Assembly (NCBI RefSeq): GCF_003143935.1
Contig: NZ_QFRX01000001.1
Coordinates: 2,599,697-2,663,696, forward strand
DNA length: 64,000 bases
Source: Streptomyces sp. Act143
Lineage (GTDB): Bacteria; Actinomycetota; Actinomycetes; Streptomycetales; Streptomycetaceae
Reading direction: 5' to 3'
Shown here: piece after piece, positions 52,001 to 59,826 of the stretch
How positions within the stretch are numbered: the first letter of the stretch is position 1
Layout of the letters: the number at the start of each line of letters is the position of its first letter
Made by a program: the position numbers and the translations under genes
The notes under the pieces: model-generated
Seen by the model: only the letters and a program-made list of their open reading frames with translations
Told to the model about the DNA's origin: nothing
Database searches by the model: none

Positions 52001-52600
52001 ATGAACCGAGCCCTCGTCGTCATCGACGTCCAGGAGTCCTTCCGTGCCCGCCCGCTGTGGGAGACCATCTCCGACCCCAAGATCACCGACAAGGTGCACC
52101 GTCTCGTCCGGCTGGCCCGCGAGGCGGGGGAGCTGGTGGTGTGGGTGCTGCACGCGGAGCCCGGCAGCGGAGACGTCTTCGACCCCGCCCTCGGCCACGT
52201 CCGCCTGATGGCGGAGCTGGAGCGGGCGGACGGCGAGCCGCTGATCCACAAGACCTCCCACAACGCGTTCACCAGCACCAACCTCCAGCAGCAGCTGACC
52301 GAGCTCGGCATCCGCGAGCTCACCGTCTGCGGCATCCGCACCGAGCAGTGCGTGGAGACCACCGCCCGCGTCGCGAGCGACCTCGGCTACGGCGTCACCT
52401 TCGTCGTCGACGCGACGGCCACCCACCCCATTGCGCACCGCGACGCCCCCGCCGACCTGAGCAACGCCGAACTGCTGGCCGACCCCCGCACCCTGCCCGC
52501 CGAGGAGGTCGTACGGCGTACCGAGTACGCCCTCGCCGGACGCTTCGCCACCATCGCCACCGTCGCCGGGCTGGAGGCCGCGGCCCGGAGTCAGGCATGA
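52001..52600 (+). CDS. Isochorismatase-family cysteine hydrolase
   Basis: A 199-residue hydrolase. The catalytic Asp is in ALVVIDVQESF (D9), the Lys is probably K85 of HKTSHNAF, and the nucleophilic Cys is C113 of GIRTEQCVETTARVASDLGY, preceded by a cis-peptide segment. Family members hydrolyse isochorismate, nicotinamide, N-carbamoyl or related compounds. It is followed 11 nt later by a GlxA-like regulator gene on the same strand, so they form an operon and the regulator probably controls it. Confidence 0.88.
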   Translation: MNRALVVIDVQESFRARPLWETISDPKITDKVHRLVRLAREAGELVVWVLHAEPGSGDVFDPALGHVRLMAELERADGEPLIHKTSHNAFTSTNLQQQLTELGIRELTVCGIRTEQCVETTARVASDLGYGVTFVVDATATHPIAHRDAPADLSNAELLADPRTLPAEEVVRRTEYALAGRFATIATVAGLEAAARSQA

Positions 52601-52610
52601 TGACCGGATC

Positions 52611-53519
52611 GTGAGCCACGTCGTCTTCTTCCTGGTGCCCGGGGTCCATCTGCTGGACCTGGCCGGTCCCGCGCAGGTCTTCTCCACCGCCGCCGACCTC
52701 GGGCGCCCCTACACCCTCAGCTACGTCGCCGAGCGGCCCCAGGTGCCCGCCGCGCAGGGCCTGCCGCTGGTGGCCGGACTCGACTGGCCCGAGCTCGGGC
52801 CCGAGGACCTCGTCGTCGTGCCCGGCTGGCGGGCGGTCACCCTGGCCGACTCGCCCGAGATCGGCGCCCCCGCCCTGCGGGCCCTGCGCGACCACCACGC
52901 CCGCGGCGGAACGGTGGCCAGCGTGTGCGCCGGAGCCGAGGCGCTCGGCCGGGCCGGCCTGCTCAAGGGCCGCCGCTGCACCACGCACCACGACGTCCAG
53001 GACGAACTGGCCCGCCGCCACCCGGGCGCGACGGTCGTCCGCGACGTCCTGTTCACCGCCGACGACCGCGTCGTCACCTCGGCCGGCATCGCCAGCGGCA
53101 TCGACCTCGCCCTGCACCTGGTCGCCGGCCGGCACGGACCCGCCTTCGCCGCCAAAGTCGCCCGGGACATGGTCGTCTACGCCCGCCGCAACGGCCACGA
53201 GCCGCAGTCCAGCGCGATGTTCCGGCACCGGTCCCACCTCGACGACACCGTGCACCACGTCCAGGACCTCATCGACGCCCGCTTCGACCGCCCGCTGCCC
53301 CTGCCCGCCCTCGCCTCGGCCGTCGGCGTCAGCGAGCGCACCCTGACCCGCCTGTTCACCCGCGCCACCGGCCTGACCCCGCTGCGCTACCAGCAGACCC
53401 TCCGCCTCGAACGCGCCCAGCACCTCATCAGCCACGGCGCCACCCTCGAAGCGGCCGCGCGCTCGGTCGGCTTCGAGGACGCCCGCATGCTGCGGAGACT
53501 GCGCGCCCGGGCCGCGTAA
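52611..53519 (+). CDS. GlxA/FtrA-like regulator (DJ-1/PfpI plus AraC HTH)
   Basis: A 302-residue regulator. The N-terminal DJ-1/PfpI domain has the elbow SVCAGAEALGRAGLLKG with the conserved Cys; the C-terminal AraC domain has LASAVGVSERTLTRLFTRAT and AARSVGFEDARMLRRLRARA, where the end looks a little shorter than usual. It starts at GTG 52611, 11 nt after the isochorismatase stop, and is probably co-transcribed with it. The ligand is unknown. Confidence 0.87.
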   Translation: MSHVVFFLVPGVHLLDLAGPAQVFSTAADLGRPYTLSYVAERPQVPAAQGLPLVAGLDWPELGPEDLVVVPGWRAVTLADSPEIGAPALRALRDHHARGGTVASVCAGAEALGRAGLLKGRRCTTHHDVQDELARRHPGATVVRDVLFTADDRVVTSAGIASGIDLALHLVAGRHGPAFAAKVARDMVVYARRNGHEPQSSAMFRHRSHLDDTVHHVQDLIDARFDRPLPLPALASAVGVSERTLTRLFTRATGLTPLRYQQTLRLERAQHLISHGATLEAAARSVGFEDARMLRRLRARAA

Positions 53520-53536
53520 GGGAACCCCGCGGTACG

Positions 53537-55249
53537 TCAGTGCGACTCCCGGCTCACCTCCGAGCCGCTGGAGCCCACCAGGAAGTCCAGGTCGGCGCCG
53601 GTGTCGGCCTGGAGCACGTGGTCGACGTAGAGGCGCTCCCAGCCGCGCCGGGGGCAGGCGAAACCCGCGACGGTGGCCTTGTCCGGGGTCCTGCGGGCGA
53701 GTTGGTCGTCCGGTACGTCCACGTCGATGCGGCGGGCCTCGACGTCGAGGACGACGACGTCCCCGGTCCGCACCAGGCCCAGCGGCCCGCCGGCCGCCGC
53801 CTCCGGCGCCACGTGCAGCACGACCGTGCCGTACGCCGTGCCGCTCATCCGGCCGTCGCACACCCGCACCATGTCCCGTACGCCCTGCTCCAGGAGCTTC
53901 TTCGGCAGCGGCATGTTGGCCACCTCGGGCATGCCCGGGTAGCCCTTGGGACCGCAGCCGCGCAGGACCAGGACGGAGTCGGCGTCCACGTCCAGATCCG
54001 GGTCGTCGATACGGGCGTGGAAGTCCTCGATGCTGTCGAAGACGACCGCCCGGCCGCGGTGCCGCAGCAGGTGCGGGGAGGCCGCGGCGGGTTTGATCAG
54101 CGCCCCGTGCGGGGCGAGGTTGCCGCGCAGCACGGCGATGCCGCCCTCGGCGACCAGCGGTTCGGCGCGCGGGCGGATCACCTCCGAGTCCCAGACGGGG
54201 GCGTCGTCGAGATGGTCCACCAGGCGCTCGCCGGTGACGGTCAGCGCGTCGGGGTCGAGCAGGTCACGGACCTCGCGCAGCACCGCGAGCAGCCCCCCGG
54301 CGCGGTGGAAATCCTCCATGAGGAAGCGGCCGGCCGGCTGGAGGTCCACGAGGACCGGCACGCGGGAGCCGATGCGGTCGAAGTCGTCCAGACTCAGTTC
54401 CACGCCCAGCCGCCCTGCTATGGCCAGCAGATGGACGACCGCGTTCGTGGAGCCGCCGATCGCGGCCAACGCCACGATCGCGTTGTGGAAGCCGGCCCGG
54501 GTCAGGAAGGTGCCCGGCCGCCGGTCGGCGGCCACCATGTCCACCGCCAGCCGGCCCGTGCGGTGGGCGGCTTGGAGCAGCCGGCTGTCGGGCGCGGGGG
54601 TCCCGGCGACGCCGGGTACGACGGTACCCAGGGCCTCGGCCACCAGCGCCATCGTCGAAGCGGTGCCCATGGTGTTGCAGTGCCCGCGGCTGCGGATCAT
54701 CGCCGATTCGGAGCGGGTGAACTGCTCCTGGGTGAGCGTGCCGGCCCGCACCTCCTCCGACAGCCGCCACACGTCGGTGCCGCAGCCGAGCGGCGTGCCG
54801 CGGAAGGTGCCGTTCAGCATCGGGCCGCCGGGGACCACGACCGCGGGCAGGTCCACCGAGGCGGCGGCCATGAGCAGCGACGGGATCGTCTTGTCGCAGC
54901 CGCCCAGCAGCACCACGCCGTCGATGGGGTTGGCGCGGAGCATCTCCTCGGTGGCCATCGCCGCCATGTTGCGCCAGAGCATGGCCGTCGGGCGGACGTT
55001 GGTCTCGCCGAGCGACACCACGGGCAGGTCCAGCGGGATGCCGCCCGCCTCGTACACCCCGTCGCGGACCGAGGACGCGACCTCGTCGAGATGCGCGTTG
55101 CAAGGGGTCAGGTCCGAGGCGGTGTTGGCGATGGCGATCTGCGGACGTCCGCTGAACGCGTCGTCCGGCACACCGCGGCGCATCCACGCCCGGTGGATGT
55201 AGGCGTTGCGGTCCTGACCGGCGTACCACTGCGCGCTGCGGAGCGTCAC
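53537..55249 (-). CDS. IlvD/Edd-family dehydratase (probable aldonate dehydratase)
   Basis: A 570-residue Fe-S dehydratase that removes water from a sugar acid to give a 2-keto-3-deoxy acid. It shows the family features: AYIHRAWMRRGVPDDAF, IAIANTASDLTPCNAHLDEV, LLGGCDKTIPSLLMAAASVD (cluster Cys), SRGHCNTMGTASTMALVAEA and IGGSTNAVVHLLAIAGRLGV. The AYIHRAWMRRG opening and the FAH/zinc-dehydrogenase neighbours point to pentonate or hexonate dehydratases of non-phosphorylating pathways rather than branched-chain synthesis. GTG 55249 is chosen because GGAAGGAG lies 7 nt upstream. It is divergent from the IclR gene. Confidence 0.88.
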   Translation of the reverse strand: MTLRSAQWYAGQDRNAYIHRAWMRRGVPDDAFSGRPQIAIANTASDLTPCNAHLDEVASSVRDGVYEAGGIPLDLPVVSLGETNVRPTAMLWRNMAAMATEEMLRANPIDGVVLLGGCDKTIPSLLMAAASVDLPAVVVPGGPMLNGTFRGTPLGCGTDVWRLSEEVRAGTLTQEQFTRSESAMIRSRGHCNTMGTASTMALVAEALGTVVPGVAGTPAPDSRLLQAAHRTGRLAVDMVAADRRPGTFLTRAGFHNAIVALAAIGGSTNAVVHLLAIAGRLGVELSLDDFDRIGSRVPVLVDLQPAGRFLMEDFHRAGGLLAVLREVRDLLDPDALTVTGERLVDHLDDAPVWDSEVIRPRAEPLVAEGGIAVLRGNLAPHGALIKPAAASPHLLRHRGRAVVFDSIEDFHARIDDPDLDVDADSVLVLRGCGPKGYPGMPEVANMPLPKKLLEQGVRDMVRVCDGRMSGTAYGTVVLHVAPEAAAGGPLGLVRTGDVVVLDVEARRIDVDVPDDQLARRTPDKATVAGFACPRRGWERLYVDHVLQADTGADLDFLVGSSGSEVSRESH

Positions 55250-55275
55250 CCCGGAGCTCCTTCCAACCATCGACA

Positions 55276-55292
55276 CACAGGTCTAATCTGTG
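55276..55292. promoter_or_regulatory. Operator-like repeat between dehydratase and iclR
   Basis: CACAG-GTCTAAT-CTGTG, a 5-7-5 inverted repeat in the 50-bp divergent gap; TAATCT in its centre is -10-like and lies 10 nt before the IclR start. Confidence 0.45.
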
Positions 55293-55299
55293 GAACGCC

Positions 55300-56166
55300 A
55301 TGGAGCATACGCAGACGTACGACGGCTCGACAGACCCCGACGAGGGCAACTCCCGTCAGGCCGCGGCCGGTTCGGTGCGGGCCGACAGCAGCCGCCTGGT
55401 GGGCTCCGACCGGGTGCTCGCCGTGCTCAAGCAGCTCGCGCGCTATCCCGACGGGGTGGGGCTGGAGGAGCTGACCCGGGTGATCGGCAGCCCGAAGCCG
55501 ACCGTGCACCGGGCCCTGGGCGCACTGCGCCGGGCGGGCCTCGCCGACCAGGACGTCCGCGGCCGCTACCTCCTCGGCGACGAGTTCCTGCGCATGGCCT
55601 TCGCCCACCACGAGGCCCGTCCCGACCATGTCCGCCTCCGGCCCCTGCTCCGGAGCCTCGCCGTACGGTTCGGAGAGACCGCCCACTACGCGGTCCTCGA
55701 CGGCCGCGAGGTCGTCTACCGCGCCAAGGTCGACCCACCCGCCGGCGCCGTCCGCCTCACCTCCACCGTGGGCGGCCGCAACCCCGCGCATGCCACCGGC
55801 GTCGGAAAGCTGCTGCTTGCCCACGAGTTGGAGACGCTCGACGCCGTACGGCAGTGGATCGGCGGCACACCGCTGGAGCGCCGCACCCCGCAGACCCGCT
55901 GCACGGCCGAGGAACTGCACCGCGAACTGGAGACCACCCGGCGGCGCGGCTACGCCGTGGACGACCAGGAGAACGAGCCCGGGGTCAACTGCCTCGCCCT
56001 GCCCGTCTACGCCACCTCGCCGACCTCGCCCTCCGGAGCCGTGAGCGTCAGCGCCCTCACCTACCGAACCCCCTTGCAGAGCCTGGTCGACGCGGTCGAC
56101 GAGATCCGCGCGACGCTCGGTCCGCTGAGCGAACCCCATCGACCCGTACGCCCCGCCACCCCCTGA
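55300..56166 (+). CDS. IclR-family transcriptional regulator
   Basis: A 288-residue regulator. The N-terminal winged helix covers about 28-95 (VLAVLKQLARYPDGVGLEEL, VIGSPKPTVHRALGALRRAG) and the C-terminal ligand-binding domain about 100-275 (LAVRFGETAHYAVLDGREVV, GGRNPAHATGVGKLLLAH, NCLALPVYAT). It is divergent from the dehydratase and directly upstream of the FAH-family enzyme and zinc dehydrogenase, so it very probably senses the sugar acid or keto-deoxy intermediate and controls the whole cluster. Confidence 0.9.
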   Translation: MEHTQTYDGSTDPDEGNSRQAAAGSVRADSSRLVGSDRVLAVLKQLARYPDGVGLEELTRVIGSPKPTVHRALGALRRAGLADQDVRGRYLLGDEFLRMAFAHHEARPDHVRLRPLLRSLAVRFGETAHYAVLDGREVVYRAKVDPPAGAVRLTSTVGGRNPAHATGVGKLLLAHELETLDAVRQWIGGTPLERRTPQTRCTAEELHRELETTRRRGYAVDDQENEPGVNCLALPVYATSPTSPSGAVSVSALTYRTPLQSLVDAVDEIRATLGPLSEPHRPVRPATP

Positions 56167-56184
56167 ACTCTGGAGAGCGACCCC

Positions 56185-57045
56185 GTGCACCTCATGCGTA
56201 TCGGCGCGCCCGGCGCCGAGAAGCCCGTCGCCCGCGTCGACGACCACACCTACGTCGATCTGTCCGACACCGTCACCGACTTCGACGAGGCGTTCTTCGG
56301 CTCGGACGGCATCGACCGCGTCCGCCCCGTCGTCGCCGAGCGGACGGCCGCCGGGCGGGTGTCCCGCTTCGCCGGAGAGCGCGTCGGCGCGCCGATCGCC
56401 CGCCCCCACCAGATCCTGTGCATCGGCCTCAACTACCGCGACCACGCGGCCGAGAGCGGCATGGCCGTCCCCGACGAGCCGATCCTGTTCACCAAGTCGC
56501 CCAACACCCTCGTCGGCCCGCACGACGACGTGCGCATCCCGCGCGGGTCCACCAAGACGGACTGGGAGGTCGAACTCGGCATCGTCATCGGCCGACGGAC
56601 CAGTTACCTGGACTCCGTCGACGACGCCCGCGACGCCATCGCCGGGTACACGGTCGTCAACGACGTCAGCGAACGGGGCTTCCAACTGGAACGCGGCGGA
56701 CAGTGGGTCAAGGGCAAGTCGGCCGAGACCTTCAACCCGGCAGGGCCCTGGCTCGCCACCGCCGACGAGATCGACGACGTCCTCGCGCTCGACATGTGGC
56801 TGGACGTCAACGGCGTGCGCCGCCAGACCGGCAGCACCAAGACGATGATCTTCGACCCGTACTTCATCGTGCACCACCTCAGCCAGTTCCTCGTCCTGGA
56901 ACCCGGCGACCTGATCAACACCGGTACCCCGCCCGGCGTCGGCATGGGCCTCAACCCGCCCGTCTACCTCCAGCCGGGAGATGTCGTGGAACTCGGCATC
57001 ACACACCTCGGCACCCAGCGCCAGCACGTCATCGCCGCCCGGTGA
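56185..57045 (+). CDS. Fumarylacetoacetate hydrolase-family enzyme
   Basis: A 286-residue metal enzyme of the FAH superfamily. The catalytic core has LCIGLNYRDHAAESGMAVPD, PILFTKSPNTLVGPHDDV, TDWEVELGIVIGR (metal-binding Glu pair) and GQWVKGKSAETFNPAGPWLA. In sugar-acid pathways, FAH proteins act as 2-keto-3-deoxy-pentonate dehydratases or 2,4-diketo-acid hydrolases, which fits the neighbouring dehydratase. It starts at GTG 56185 (GGAGAG upstream) or at ATG 56194. It lies 18 bp after iclR and 11 bp before the dehydrogenase. Confidence 0.88.
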   Translation: MHLMRIGAPGAEKPVARVDDHTYVDLSDTVTDFDEAFFGSDGIDRVRPVVAERTAAGRVSRFAGERVGAPIARPHQILCIGLNYRDHAAESGMAVPDEPILFTKSPNTLVGPHDDVRIPRGSTKTDWEVELGIVIGRRTSYLDSVDDARDAIAGYTVVNDVSERGFQLERGGQWVKGKSAETFNPAGPWLATADEIDDVLALDMWLDVNGVRRQTGSTKTMIFDPYFIVHHLSQFLVLEPGDLINTGTPPGVGMGLNPPVYLQPGDVVELGITHLGTQRQHVIAAR

Positions 57046-57056
57046 TTGGGCCGTCG

Positions 57057-58073
57057 ATGCGTGCCTTCGTCCTCACGGCACCGGGGGAGTACGCGGTGCA
57101 GGAGGTCCCCGCCCCGGTGCCGGGACCCGGCGAAGCGGTCGTGGACGTCGAACGGGTCGGCGTCTGCGGCACCGACGTCGAGTTCTACACCGGCGCGATG
57201 ACCTATCTCCACCAGGGCCACGCCGCCTACCCGATGCGGCTCGGGCACGAGTGGGCCGGGCGCGTGGCGGCGGTCGGCGACGGTGTGGACGCCGGATGGC
57301 TCGGCCGGCGCGTCATGGGGGACACCATGCTGGGCTGCGGCGCATGCCGCCGCTGCCGGCGCGGCCGGCAGCACGTGTGCGACCGACGGCAGGAGGTCGG
57401 TATCCGGGGCGGCCGTCCCGGCGCGCTGGCCGAGCAACTAGCCGTCCCCGCCTCCTCGTTGCACTCCCTGCCCGACACCGTCGACGCCGAACTCGGCGCC
57501 CTGGTCGAACCCGGCGGCAACGCCTTGCGCGCCGCACAGGCCACCGCGGCCGGTGCCGGCGACCGGGTGCTGATCCTCGGTCCGGGCACGATCGGTTTGC
57601 TCACCGCGATGTTCGTGCGGGCCGCCGGGGCGGAGGTCCACCTCATGGGCGCGACCGACGCGTCACTGGCGTTCGCCCGCCGACTCGGCTTCCCGCACGT
57701 CTGGCGGGAGGACTCCCTGCCCGACCTGCCCTACGACGCGGTGGTCGACGCCACCAACGCCGCCCGACTGCCCGCCCTGGCGGTGGAGTCGGTCGAGCCC
57801 GCCGGACGCGTCGTGTACGTCGGCATCGCCGGCGAACCCAGCCGCGTCGACACCCGGACACTGGCCCTGAAGGACGTCACCGCGGTGGGCGTGCTGTCCG
57901 CGTCCCCCGGTCTGGAGGCGGCCATCCGGGCGTACGCGGAGGGCAGCGTCGACCCTCGCCCTCTCGTCGCCGCGACGGTCGGTCTGACGGAAGTCGGTGC
58001 CGTACTCGCCGGGAAGCGTCCTGCGGACGCGGGCGGCGGCCCGAAGATCCTCGTCGATCCGCGCCGGACCTGA
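57057..58073 (+). CDS. Zinc-dependent medium-chain alcohol dehydrogenase
   Basis: A 338-residue dehydrogenase. The catalytic-zinc ligands are in GVCGTDVEFYTG and GHEWAGRVAAVG, the structural-zinc cysteines in CGACRRCRRGRQHVC, and the coenzyme motif is VLILGPGTIGLLTAMFVRAA. It belongs to the polyol/threonine dehydrogenase group and may oxidise the sugar or polyol that enters the pathway, or a downstream hydroxy-keto acid. It is the third gene after iclR on the same strand. Confidence 0.88.
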   Translation: MRAFVLTAPGEYAVQEVPAPVPGPGEAVVDVERVGVCGTDVEFYTGAMTYLHQGHAAYPMRLGHEWAGRVAAVGDGVDAGWLGRRVMGDTMLGCGACRRCRRGRQHVCDRRQEVGIRGGRPGALAEQLAVPASSLHSLPDTVDAELGALVEPGGNALRAAQATAAGAGDRVLILGPGTIGLLTAMFVRAAGAEVHLMGATDASLAFARRLGFPHVWREDSLPDLPYDAVVDATNAARLPALAVESVEPAGRVVYVGIAGEPSRVDTRTLALKDVTAVGVLSASPGLEAAIRAYAEGSVDPRPLVAATVGLTEVGAVLAGKRPADAGGGPKILVDPRRT

Positions 58074-58113
58074 CGCGGTCACAGGCGCCGCCGCTCATAC
58101 GGTATGCTTGATC

Positions 58114-58222
58114 TTGAGCCGGTCACCGCAACTGCGAACAACCGGCGCTGCGTTGGTGGTCCAAGGAAAGACGCCCCGCTTCCTGCGGGGAAATGCAGGT
58201 GCAAGGCCTGCCCGGCGCTCAA
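58114..58222 (+). ncRNA. Candidate structured RNA
   Basis: In the gap after the dehydrogenase, a 109-nt stretch can fold into a multi-branched structure. A closing helix TTGAGC/GCTCAA (58114-58119 with 58217-58222) encloses CGGT/ACCG with an inner CGCA..TGCG hairpin, TTGG-TGGT-CCAA (58153-58164), CCCCGC-TTCCT-GCGGGG (58174-58190) and GCAGG..CCTGC (58195-58211). A perfect terminator stem follows within 3 nt. It could be an independent small RNA, a 3' UTR element or a riboswitch relic; no known family fits. Confidence 0.4.
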
Positions 58223-58224
58223 AG

Positions 58225-58263
58225 ACGGGGCCCGTTCCGTGCGATGCACGGAACGGGCCCCGT
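58225..58263. terminator. Perfect 18-bp terminator stem
   Basis: ACGGGGCCCGTTCCGTGC-GAT-GCACGGAACGGGCCCCGT, an uninterrupted 18-bp stem with a 3-nt loop, sits between the convergent dehydrogenase and aminotransferase genes and should end transcription from both. Confidence 0.88.
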
Positions 58264-58416
58264 GCTCATGCCCGGCGTTCATGCCTGACGTTCCGGCCCG
58301 GCCGCAGGCGGACTCCCACCGCAACTCGCCACCACCGACCACGACCGGGGCATCCCCTCCAACGGTGCGCCCGAGCAGCCGAGGAGGACCGGCGTCCGCG
58401 GTGCGTCGCTGTGCGG

Positions 58417-59694
58417 CTACAGGTCGCGCAGCGCGCGCCCCATCCGGGTCACCGCCTCGCGCAGAACAGCGGGCGGCGTCGCGAAGTTGAGGCGTACGTG
58501 CCCCTCGCCACCGGAGCCGAAGACATGTCCGGAACTGAGCGCGACCCTCGCCCGGTCGAGGAAGAAGCGCGCGGGTCCGGCCAGGTCGCTGACCACGCCG
58601 GGCCCGTCGGCGGCCCGGGCGGTGCCGCGGTCGGCACCAGCGTCGCCGTCACGTTCGGTGTGCAGGCCGAGCCGGGTGCAGTCCAGCCACGCCAGGTAGG
58701 TCCCCTCGGGGCGGTGACAGCGCACGCCGGGGAGGTGTTCGGCGGCGAGGCGGTCGAGCAGGCTTCGGTTGGCGTCGAGGCCGAGCAGCAGGTCGTCGAG
58801 CCAGTCACCCCCCTTGCGGAAGGCCGCGGTGTGGGCGATGACGCCGAGGTGACTGGGCCCGTGGCCGACCTCCTCGGGCAGCAGCCGGAGTTCGCCGACG
58901 GCCTCGGGCCCCGCCACGGCCAGGGCCGCCTTCAGGCCCGCGAGGTTCCACGCCTTGGACGCGGAGGCCAGCATGAACGCGTTCTCGGCCCCGGACACGC
59001 TGAGGAAGGGGGTGAAGGCGGCGCCCGGCAGCACCAGCGGTGCGTGGATCTCGTCCGACACCACCCGCACCCCGTGCCTGCGGGCCAGCGCCGCCACGGC
59101 CTCCAGTTCCTCGCGGGTATGGACGACGCCGGTGGGATTGTGCGGGTTGCTCATCAGGAACGCGGCCCGCCGCCCCCCGCGCCGGGCCCGCACGAAAGCG
59201 TCCTCCAGGGCGCCCAGGTCGATGCGCAGATCGGCACCGAGAGGCGCCTCGACGACCTGACGGGCATCGTGGGCGACGAACGCGTAGAAGGGCGGGTACA
59301 CGGGCGAACACACCACGACCGCGTCGCCCGGATCGGTGAGCAGCCGCAGCACCTCGACGACGCCCAGCATCACGTCCGGCACGATCGCGGTGCGCTCCAC
59401 CCGCAGTCCGTCCCACTGCCACCGCTCGGCGGCGAACGCGGCCAGGGCCTCGGCGTACGCGGTCCCGCAGGGGTAGCCGGTGTCACCGAGGTCGATCGCC
59501 GTCTGCAGGGCCTCGGCGACGGCCGGAGCGAGGGGCACGTCCATCTCGGCGACCCAGAGCGGGAGGACGTCCGCGGGGTGGGTGCGCCACTTCATGCTGG
59601 TGCGCTGCCGCAGCTGCTCCAGGGTGAGTCGGCTGAGCGGGTCCGTCCGTGGCGGTTCCGCACGGTCGGGGGTCTGATCCATGGGTCCGGTCAT
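58417..59694 (-). CDS. MalY/PatB-type PLP aminotransferase (C-S lyase)
   Basis: A 425-residue fold-type I PLP enzyme. The opening [20 protein letters not shown] with [19 protein letters not shown] is typical of the MalY/PatB group, which cleaves cystathionine or other S-substituted cysteines to a thiol, ammonia and pyruvate. [11 protein letters not shown] and [14 protein letters not shown] are the PLP-binding Asn and Asp segments, and K247 in SASKAWN is the Schiff-base lysine. The ATG at 59694 has GGAAG 6 nt upstream; the Met at 59682 has none. A 25-residue charged insertion (about 364-388) is unusual. It is transcribed alone. Confidence 0.88.
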   Translation of the reverse strand: MTGPMDQTPDRAEPPRTDPLSRLTLEQLRQRTSMKWRTHPADVLPLWVAEMDVPLAPAVAEALQTAIDLGDTGYPCGTAYAEALAAFAAERWQWDGLRVERTAIVPDVMLGVVEVLRLLTDPGDAVVVCSPVYPPFYAFVAHDARQVVEAPLGADLRIDLGALEDAFVRARRGGRRAAFLMSNPHNPTGVVHTREELEAVAALARRHGVRVVSDEIHAPLVLPGAAFTPFLSVSGAENAFMLASASKAWNLAGLKAALAVAGPEAVGELRLLPEEVGHGPSHLGVIAHTAAFRKGGDWLDDLLLGLDANRSLLDRLAAEHLPGVRCHRPEGTYLAWLDCTRLGLHTERDGDAGADRGTARAADGPGVVSDLAGPARFFLDRARVALSSGHVFGSGGEGHVRLNFATPPAVLREAVTRMGRALRDL

Positions 59695-59826
59695 TCTGGG
59701 CTTCCTGGGAGGGGAGGGACGGGGGCTGCCGTGGACCACCGAGCCAGCCGAGCCGACCGAAGTCAAGCGTCGTCACGGAAACGGGCCGGCGCGGGCCTGT
59801 CGGTGCGGCCCGCTAGGCTCCGGCGC

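Larger units (their letters stand above)
58074..58416. other. Intergenic region between convergent genes
   Basis: The 343 bp hold the palindrome CATAC-G-GTATG (58096-58106), the candidate structured RNA and the perfect terminator stem. From 58264 to 58416 I see only GC-rich sequence with no supported gene. Confidence 0.7.

Noticed and set aside
58114..58222. Cobalamin riboswitch
   Set aside because: GGTGCAAGGCC and CCGCAACTGCGA resemble parts of that riboswitch, but their order is reversed, no B12 box is present and no cobalamin gene lies downstream.
57997..59826. Upstream extension of the kinase frame by about 610 codons
   Set aside because: It would run antisense through the MalY-type enzyme and the terminator stem; the kinase fold begins at the ATG at 59827.
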